Origin: a virus
Length of the DNA stretch: 34,613 nucleotides
Virus record (IMG/VR): IMGVR_UViG_3300047291_000009
Span: 1 to 34,613 of that record
Reading direction: 5' to 3' (one strand)
The notes under the pieces are model-generated. The model was not told the origin of the DNA. It did no database searches and saw only the letters and a list, made by a program, of their open reading frames with translations. This document shows positions 28,763-34,613 of this stretch, piece after piece; position 1 is the first letter of the stretch, and every line of letters starts with the position of its first letter. The position numbers and the translations under genes are program-made.

Positions 28763-29346
28763 AGTTCCTGCCTCTTTATTGCCTCTTGTTTTAACCTTGC
28801 CTGAGTTTGCTCCTCTTGTATTGTCTCTCTCATGTTAAAGACCTCTGAGTACAGTGCGCCCATCTCAGGAGGACTCTGGTAAACCATGCACTCCCTGATC
28901 TGAACCACCAACTCAGCCATCTGCTGCTGTGCCATCACCCTCTTTAGAGCCGCTTCCATGTGGTTTTGGTTAGGGTCATAGACATTCTTTGACTTTTCTT
29001 CTTCTTCCCTTATGTGCGCTTCTAATTGTTCTTGAATCTTGAAGAATTCAGTGAGTTGTTTGACAATATTGACTTTGACTTGAGTTTCGTCAACAGCGAC
29101 AAACTTTTCTTTCTTTTTCGCCACAGGCTTGGGCGATTTTCCCTGTGAGACAGATGCAGTACCTGCACCAAACATTTCTGCCAACTTTGTCCAGAAACCC
29201 CTAGCCTCTTTTGCGATTCCAATGACTTCGTTAACAGTGCTTTTGACTTCCATAAAGGAAGTCTTAGCTTGCTTATACAGCTCACAGCCTTCTTTGATTG
29301 CTGCAACACAAGCATTGGCGGCAAAAAGTAGGGTGATCGGATCAAT
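28639..29346 (-). CDS. Conserved phage protein with C-terminal membrane anchor; probable ATT start
   Basis: Started at ATT 29346, six bases after AAGGA; no ATG, GTG or TTG lies between the upstream stop and ATG 29253. The extra 31 residues (IDPITLLFAANACVAAIKEG, then CELYKQAKTSF) agree with the usual N terminus I recall for this family, so the ATG start would truncate it. The protein continues with GIAKEARGFWTKLAEMFGAG, a basic linker, long helices, and a final membrane helix (IAYLVATSIFLLYLWAWLLF). It lies between ejection proteins and lysis genes; function unknown. The last 124 bases overlap the next gene. Confidence 0.6.
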   Translation of the reverse strand: MDPITLLFAANACVAAIKEGCELYKQAKTSFMEVKSTVNEVIGIAKEARGFWTKLAEMFGAGTASVSQGKSPKPVAKKKEKFVAVDETQVKVNIVKQLTEFFKIQEQLEAHIREEEEKSKNVYDPNQNHMEAALKRVMAQQQMAELVVQIRECMVYQSPPEMGALYSEVFNMRETIQEEQTQARLKQEAIKRQELWQRKEEERNFQLKIAYLVATSIFLLYLWAWLLFVSQWRKT

Positions 29347-29355
29347 TTTGTATCC

Positions 29356-31599
29356 TTAATCTCTTGTGATTTGAGAGATAGTTCCACGGGTAAGTTGAGT
29401 TTGTGTTGGTGTAGAGGCAGATACAAATTCTCTAAATGTTTGTTGCATTTGAGGGCTCATCTTTGCCATCAAAGAACTTGTAATCAATGAAGCCTGTTTC
29501 TTTGGCATGACCTCTAAGAAATCTGCCAATTTTTGTGGATCAAGCATAAGTTCAGTCATCTTTGAATCTAATTGCTTTTGACTTCCTGTCTTCAATGTGT
29601 CTAAAACAGATTTAAGAATTGTTATTCCACTGCTAATCATTCCGGGAATTTTTTCACCACCAGAAAATGCTTCTTCACCTGATGCTTTAACACCTTGACC
29701 CATCTCAATTGCTTTTTGTGATCTTGCTAAATCAGCACGAACACTTTCAACAGATTTGATTTGGTCAGAAGTCAAGAAGTCAGATAGTTTTTCATATCTT
29801 TGAACGCCAGTAGTTCTTTTAATCAAAGCGGCTGAGTTGTCAACGGCAGAAGCAAACATTCCAGCTTTTTCAACATCAGTTAAATTTAAACTCAATTTGT
29901 CAATCAGTGTTTGACCAACCTTCATTTGATTGATTTTCTTGCTATGGTCAGCAAATTTTGACAGGTAATCAGACCAAATTTGAGTTCCAGATGCATCATT
30001 AATGGATTTATCAAGAATCTTTTTGATGGATGTTTCTACATTGGTAGCTTGCGCTCCAAATGGCTCATTTCTTTGTGTCAAGAAAGACTTGATGTCGCTG
30101 CCAATTTCTTTACGCACATTGTATAAATCAACGCTGTTGATGATGCCATTTTCATCAGCAAGATTTGCTAATTTTGTGCGTAATCCTTGAAGTGAATTGA
30201 CAAGCAGTGCATTTGATCTGTCTCCAACACGACCAAGACTATCATCTATTTTTCCAATGATGGGTTGAATAGTAAGAGGATAGAAACCCTCATCAGCAAC
30301 ACTTTTCAGTTGCAACTGTTTAAAGCCAAGTTCCGCTTTTCTTTGAGCAAGAGGATCGGCAAATTCTTGTGCAGCAGTAGACAAACTTTTGGCAAGGTTG
30401 TAATTGCCTGTGTATCTATCTGGAAACTTCATTGGCATACCAGCAATTTGCGATATTTGACCGCCTTGCACTCCAGTATTTGAGCGAACCACTGCTTGCG
30501 CTTCTTCTGTAGCGGTTCTTCCTTGTGCCTGAAGATTTTGCACTACAGCCGCTTGTCTTTCTGCTATGTCAGCCTCTAATTTAGGAACAACCTGACCATA
30601 CACATTTGCTTGCTCAAGCGCAGTTTCACGCAATGGAGTAGTTTCCGCTGCCCTAGCTGCTCTTGCTGCCGCTAAGTCTGCCTCAGTACCAAATTGACCC
30701 ACTAACTCTTGTTTACGAGCAGCAGCTTGTGCTTGCCCTCTTTGTGTAAATTGCGGTTGTGTACGAACTTGGCTTGCAAGTCTTTGCTGTTCTTTTACAA
30801 GTCCTATTGCTGTTGGCGTACTTGCTAATGCTTCAGCAGTTGTAGGCTTACTACCAGAAACAATTTCACCAGCATTTCTTAAAGCAGCAATTACCTGTTG
30901 TTTTTCATCGCCAACTAAAGATTCAATATATCTTCGTGCCGCAGCTTCTTTGTTTGCTACCGTAATAGGCAAGTTGATTAACTGATCTTTTATATAGGAC
31001 AAGGCTTTTATTGTTGGTGGAATTACTCCACCTATCACAGCACCCAATCCCATGTTAAACAATTTATCAGTAAGATAAGAATCATCTTCTTTACCGCTAG
31101 GTGTTAATCCTCCTTGAATCAATCCACCGCCTATTGATTGCAATAAACCGCCAGCTTTAACAATTTTATTAACAGGGGAAAATATTGCGCCTGCAAATTC
31201 AGGAACATCTATCCCCTCTCTGCCAACGGCTGCTCTGCCTTTTTCATAAGCGGCTTGTTCTTGTCTAACATTAGCCGATGCTCCTTGTTTAATGTCTTGA
31301 CCAAACAAACCAGTTTTTGCCAATAGTTCATTTACACCTAATGCTGGCTGAATAACTGCTCCTCTTATCAAACTGTATGTAGGAGAGCCAAACCCAATCA
31401 TCTTATCTAAAAAACTTGGTTCTTCAGTTGCAACGGGTTGTGCTTGCGCTTGAGCAGGAGCATTTTGCTGACTAGCATCAGAAGCACTTGATTCTTTTAA
31501 AGATCGAGCAATTTTTGCCAACCTACGAGCATCTTCTTGATTGCCTTGAGCATCAGCTTTACGCAGAGCTTGCATTACTTCTTCATAAGTCGCTGCCAT
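29356..31599 (-). CDS. Large ejection / internal virion protein
   Basis: 747 residues from ATG 31599 (GGAG upstream); an in-frame upstream extension overlaps the previous gene and is unlikely. The N terminus YEEVMQALRKADAQGNQEDA, then RRLAKIARSL, is a tetrapeptide-repeat-like motif shared by phage injection proteins. Gly-rich hydrophobic stretches (GGLLQSIGGGLIQGGL; MGLGAVIGGVIPPTIKAL, about residues 150-205) could insert in membranes. Long helices follow. Such proteins leave the capsid and form a conduit for DNA through the host envelope. Confidence 0.65.
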   Translation of the reverse strand: MAATYEEVMQALRKADAQGNQEDARRLAKIARSLKESSASDASQQNAPAQAQAQPVATEEPSFLDKMIGFGSPTYSLIRGAVIQPALGVNELLAKTGLFGQDIKQGASANVRQEQAAYEKGRAAVGREGIDVPEFAGAIFSPVNKIVKAGGLLQSIGGGLIQGGLTPSGKEDDSYLTDKLFNMGLGAVIGGVIPPTIKALSYIKDQLINLPITVANKEAAARRYIESLVGDEKQQVIAALRNAGEIVSGSKPTTAEALASTPTAIGLVKEQQRLASQVRTQPQFTQRGQAQAAARKQELVGQFGTEADLAAARAARAAETTPLRETALEQANVYGQVVPKLEADIAERQAAVVQNLQAQGRTATEEAQAVVRSNTGVQGGQISQIAGMPMKFPDRYTGNYNLAKSLSTAAQEFADPLAQRKAELGFKQLQLKSVADEGFYPLTIQPIIGKIDDSLGRVGDRSNALLVNSLQGLRTKLANLADENGIINSVDLYNVRKEIGSDIKSFLTQRNEPFGAQATNVETSIKKILDKSINDASGTQIWSDYLSKFADHSKKINQMKVGQTLIDKLSLNLTDVEKAGMFASAVDNSAALIKRTTGVQRYEKLSDFLTSDQIKSVESVRADLARSQKAIEMGQGVKASGEEAFSGGEKIPGMISSGITILKSVLDTLKTGSQKQLDSKMTELMLDPQKLADFLEVMPKKQASLITSSLMAKMSPQMQQTFREFVSASTPTQTQLTRGTISQITRD

Positions 31600-31609
31600 A
31601 AATACTCCA

Positions 31610-33304
31610 TTATTTATATTTGTCGAACAAATCTTCATCAGATAAAATGTCTTCAAAAAACGGTTCTATTTTTGCCGCTTTTCTGCGTTGATTAATTCTG
31701 ATTTTTGTTTTTTTCTTTGCTGTTTCTGTTGCTTTGACAAAATTATCTAATGCTTCAAATGTTGTTTGAGTATCATTTTTACCATAAGCAGCAAGAAACT
31801 CATTTGCAAAACGCAATACGTCCTTATCTGTTTGAACACCGTTTTCTGCGCTTACTTTCAAGTTTGTTGCGGCCTGAACAGCACGTTCCAAATTTGCATA
31901 CGCTCTGCTTTCAGTAGTTGAATTACCAGTTGCATTAGCCACTTCATATTTACGATTGTTTAAAAATCCAAGTTCCAAAGGAGCTTTCTTTGTTTTTGGA
32001 TCAATTTTTAGATTTTCTATAACAGGAGAAAGTGTGGTGATTTGAGCATCTAAATTATCAATGAGTTCCAAATCCTTGGACTCATCTTTAATTAAACCTG
32101 CTGGCATTGGCTTGTTTGACAATTGAGATTGTTTAAACTCATTCTTTGCTTGTTCAATTTCTTTTCTACCATTAATTCTCATTTGTTCTAATTGTTTAGC
32201 ATCAGCACCTCTTTCTTTTGCAGCTTTAGCTTCTGCATCAAGTCTTTCTTGCAATCTTTCAAGTTTTGCTTCATTATCTTTACGAGCTTGTTCTGCTCTA
32301 GCCGTTCTTTGTGCTTCCTTGTCAGCAGATGCTTGAAGTACTGCCAAAACTTTGTCTGGAGAACCGTACTTAGTAACGATTCCCAAAACATCTGCTTCAG
32401 TTGCATTTGCTGGCAACTTAGACAGTTCTTCACGCAATTGCTTTTCTTGTGTATTTGACAACTCAAATTTTTCAGCTTCAGCAATTGTTTTTCTTGTGGT
32501 AGCTGAACTAACTTGTAATTTCTGACCAGCATCAGCAATTTTGGTTGCAAAGTCAGAATCACCATATTGGTAAGCCATCCTAGCTGCTTTAAAAAATGTT
32601 TCAGGATTGTTTTGGTCAAGTTGAGACATCAATGAATTACGCATTGAAATCAACTGTAACTGAGGGTCTTTACCACCCAAAGCACCGCCAATAGCACCAC
32701 CCAACTGTTGACCACCAAGGTACAGGCTGTATTGCGCCCGTGCCATTGGATCAAGTGACGCATACTGCATTGCCTGTGCTTGCATTGCTTCATTTTGCTT
32801 TTGTTGATACAAAGCACGTTGCATTGCATCTACTTCAGGAAACATTCCTAAGACACTTGTTGGTGCTGATGCTGGTGCATCATGTCTTGTATCAATTGTT
32901 AATGGACTTTCCTTAAGTTGTCCAGATAATAGTGATGCTGATGCTAGTACTGGTGCTGGTGCTGCTTCTGGTGCTGGTGTTTGATTGCCATAAAGTCTTT
33001 TAAAGTAATCGTCTTTTGATTCAATAGCAGTTCTGTCTGGATATGTTTCTTTTAAAAACTTTTGATAATCTTCAAATGTGGCAAAGGTAGGTTTAATACT
33101 ACTTTCAAAAACTCCATTACGGTTGTAATCAATAGCAGGGGGAGTACTAGCCGCAGCTCTTTCGGCGGCTACTTTAGGGTAATTTTCACGCAGCCAAGTT
33201 GGATAAAGTGCGTTACTGTCTCTGTCATTCGCCCATTCATTGAAATATTTATCCTCATTAGGATACATAACTGTATTTGATTGATTATTGATTATTTCAG
33301 CCAT
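31610..33304 (-). CDS. Ejection / internal virion protein, helical
   Basis: 564 residues; AAGGAA upstream of the ATG. The N-terminal region (YFNEWANDRDSNALYPTWLR; FEDYQKFLKETYPD) is followed by a Pro/Ala linker (APEAAPAPVLASASLLSGQ), a GQQLGGAIGGALGG segment, and a long charged coiled coil (AEQARKDNEAKLERLQERLD). Position between the other two ejection-type genes and composition suggest an internal core protein. No enzymatic motif is visible. Confidence 0.6.
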   Translation of the reverse strand: MAEIINNQSNTVMYPNEDKYFNEWANDRDSNALYPTWLRENYPKVAAERAAASTPPAIDYNRNGVFESSIKPTFATFEDYQKFLKETYPDRTAIESKDDYFKRLYGNQTPAPEAAPAPVLASASLLSGQLKESPLTIDTRHDAPASAPTSVLGMFPEVDAMQRALYQQKQNEAMQAQAMQYASLDPMARAQYSLYLGGQQLGGAIGGALGGKDPQLQLISMRNSLMSQLDQNNPETFFKAARMAYQYGDSDFATKIADAGQKLQVSSATTRKTIAEAEKFELSNTQEKQLREELSKLPANATEADVLGIVTKYGSPDKVLAVLQASADKEAQRTARAEQARKDNEAKLERLQERLDAEAKAAKERGADAKQLEQMRINGRKEIEQAKNEFKQSQLSNKPMPAGLIKDESKDLELIDNLDAQITTLSPVIENLKIDPKTKKAPLELGFLNNRKYEVANATGNSTTESRAYANLERAVQAATNLKVSAENGVQTDKDVLRFANEFLAAYGKNDTQTTFEALDNFVKATETAKKKTKIRINQRRKAAKIEPFFEDILSDEDLFDKYK

Positions 33305-33313
33305 GATTGTTCC

Positions 33314-34384
33314 TTAATAAATGCCGCCAGCATATGCTGTTTGGTTAAATGCATCTCTAGAAAGTGCATCCATTTGATATTGAGGTATACCACTTCCTCC
33401 AGCACCGCCAATATTACGGTTTTGCCACCAGTTTGAAACACCCTGACCAAATTGCTGATTGTTTGCAAGACCACTTAGAGCAGTAGCAAATGGGTTATAC
33501 GAGTCTGCTTGTCGTTGAGTCAATGCAGCATTCATTCCACCTTCAAGCAATGATCTACCAACATTAGCACCAGCTTGTGCAGATCGACCACCTAAAGCAG
33601 AACCCATCTCCAAAGGCTGTTGTCCAAGTTGCTCAAGAGTAGAACCAGCACCCAAATACGTTGTAAACGGGTTCAATGCACTGACTTGACCAGCTTGATA
33701 CTGACCCATCAACTGAGAACCACTACCAAACAATCCAGCACCAAACGCAACATTCTGTTGACCAGCTTGTTGAGCATTAGCAGCCAACTGAGCATCTTGC
33801 TGTGCCATAGCGTTGTAATACGCTTCCATCTCAGGAGAGGCAGCACCAAAACCAGCTGCACCACTAGGACGCATACCTGTAGCACCAACAGACAAACCAC
33901 CACGACCTTGTTGATACAACTGGTTCTGTAATTGAGCCATTGATCGTTCACGACTAGGGGCAAGCAAGTCCTGTTGCTGTTGCATATATTGAGCCGCAAC
34001 CTGTTGAGGAGACTGAGCAAGATACTGTTGACCAAGATTAAACAGTCCTGTAGCACCAGTTTGCAAAGGTTGATATTGCGTTCTAGCTAATTCCGCATCA
34101 GATAAAGCACCGCCTGTAAGAGCCTGTAGACGGTCTTGGTAAGCCCTTAACTCAGGACTGACATCGTAACCAGCCCCAATTACATTACCGCTGCCATCAG
34201 TTTGAAAGTTAGATGTACCGTAACGGGTAGTTATGCCAACAGGACGAAATCTTGCCGCATCTGCTGCAATTCGTGATGCCTCAAGTTGGGCATTAGCTGA
34301 AATACGAGCCGCACTTCTTGCGGAATCTCCTGCCATTGCACCACCTAATAGTGATGCTCCTGCTCCTACCAATAATGCTCCCAT
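33314..34384 (-). CDS. Ejection / internal virion protein, Gly/Ala/Gln rich
   Basis: 356 residues; AGGAGA upstream of the ATG, which lies one base after the TAA of the upstream gene. The N terminus ALLVGAGASLLGGAMAGDSA is a hydrophobic Gly-rich segment typical of podovirus DNA-transfer proteins. RISANAQLEASRIAADAARF and Gln-rich helices (QYMQQQQDLLAPSRERSM) follow, with Gly-rich spacers (FGAGLFGSGSQLMGQYQ). It is the first of the three-gene ejection group and probably interacts with membranes. Confidence 0.65.
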   Translation of the reverse strand: MGALLVGAGASLLGGAMAGDSARSAARISANAQLEASRIAADAARFRPVGITTRYGTSNFQTDGSGNVIGAGYDVSPELRAYQDRLQALTGGALSDAELARTQYQPLQTGATGLFNLGQQYLAQSPQQVAAQYMQQQQDLLAPSRERSMAQLQNQLYQQGRGGLSVGATGMRPSGAAGFGAASPEMEAYYNAMAQQDAQLAANAQQAGQQNVAFGAGLFGSGSQLMGQYQAGQVSALNPFTTYLGAGSTLEQLGQQPLEMGSALGGRSAQAGANVGRSLLEGGMNAALTQRQADSYNPFATALSGLANNQQFGQGVSNWWQNRNIGGAGGSGIPQYQMDALSRDAFNQTAYAGGIY

Positions 34385-34613
34385 TTACATTCTCCTAATA
34401 AATATTTGCCTTAATTTTGCATCTGACCCAACAAAATCTTTCAGATACTCAAATCCAACAATACCTAGAAATTTTTTATGCTTTACATCATCAATCTCAT
34501 GTATTGCATAAACATCATTTCTATGTATCTCAAACAACTTTTTTAAATCACTCAAAAATTCTTTCTTTACTTCCTTTGTCCACCTTACGCAATCACAATG
34601 AATAAAGGTGAAC
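34385..34613 (-). CDS. Small conserved phage protein, C-terminal part (N-terminal part at 1-93)
   Basis: Continuation, across the circular join, of the gene starting at 93. It adds WTKEVKKEFLSDLKKLFEIH, then VYAIHEIDDVKHKKFLGIVG and FEYLKDFVG, ending RQIFIRRM before TAA (34387-34385). The alternation of a helix with the KHKKFLGIVGFEYL strand-turn resembles the C-terminal half of GNAT-type domains in phage acetyltransferase-like proteins. The last 34 bases of the window duplicate positions 1-34. Confidence 0.7.
   Translation of the reverse strand, partial: FTFIHCDCVRWTKEVKKEFLSDLKKLFEIHRNDVYAIHEIDDVKHKKFLGIVGFEYLKDFVGSDAKLRQIFIRRM
34580..34613. repeat. Terminal repeat equal to window positions 1-34
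   Basis: Thirty-three of 34 bases match; the difference is A at 10 versus G at 34589. It lies inside the small conserved gene and changes TGT to TGC, both cysteine. It indicates circular closure of the assembled sequence (unique length about 34,579 bp), with sequence variation in the population. Confidence 0.85.

Overview
The window looks like a complete, circularly closed genome of a small tailed phage, most likely a short-tailed podovirus. It carries a capsid/scaffold/portal/terminase set, a short head-tail adaptor module, three glycine- and alanine-rich ejection-type proteins, and a lysis cassette with Rz/Rz1 spanins, so the host is Gram-negative. Protein resemblances and base composition recall phages of freshwater Burkholderiales-type bacteria, but that host guess rests on memory only. 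The last 34 bases repeat the first 34 with one mismatch, and one small gene reads in frame across that join. The unique length is therefore about 34,579 bp. I see no integrase, DNA polymerase, RNA polymerase, tRNA or CRISPR array.

Layout. Positions 1-15193 (minus strand) hold the virion module, transcribed right to left. It runs terminase small and large subunits, portal, a receptor-binding block (collagen-like protein, Mtd-like fibre, beta-rich adhesin), zinc ribbon, scaffold, major capsid protein, small virion proteins, DUF6496 and DUF6321 proteins, adaptor, propeller-like tail protein and a second fibre. Positions 15194-16560 are largely non-coding and regulatory: four good sigma70-type promoters, two candidate structured RNAs, palindromes and an iterated operator. 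Positions 16561-18479 (plus) hold small genes around a GP88-family protein and end in a UUCG-loop terminator. Positions 18631-21544 (minus) encode RuvC, a cytosine-C5 DNA methyltransferase whose whole length is overlapped by a second long open frame, a replication protein, a promoter with a structured leader, and a ribbon-helix-helix regulator. Positions 21676-27045 (plus) are a tightly overlapped early operon of small zinc-ribbon and unknown proteins. It leads to a Sak/DUF1071 annealing protein, a YqaJ-type exonuclease, an HNH homing endonuclease and an SSB-like protein. Positions 27042-34613 (minus) hold endolysin, spanins, holin, lipoprotein and ejection proteins.

How it works together. 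With no polymerase of its own, the phage probably uses the host replisome. The replication protein recruits it, and exonuclease + annealing protein + SSB + RuvC form a recombination-dependent replication and repair set. Many genes are joined by ATGA or TAATG overlaps, indicating translational coupling. A shared palindrome TGTCWGACA lies in or beside several early control regions and suggests one phage repressor network.

The most unusual signals are the dual-frame methyltransferase locus, three promoter-linked structured RNA candidates (two of them pseudoknotted), the repeated operator families, and a gene that seems to start at ATT. All names are from reading the sequence; no database search was possible.
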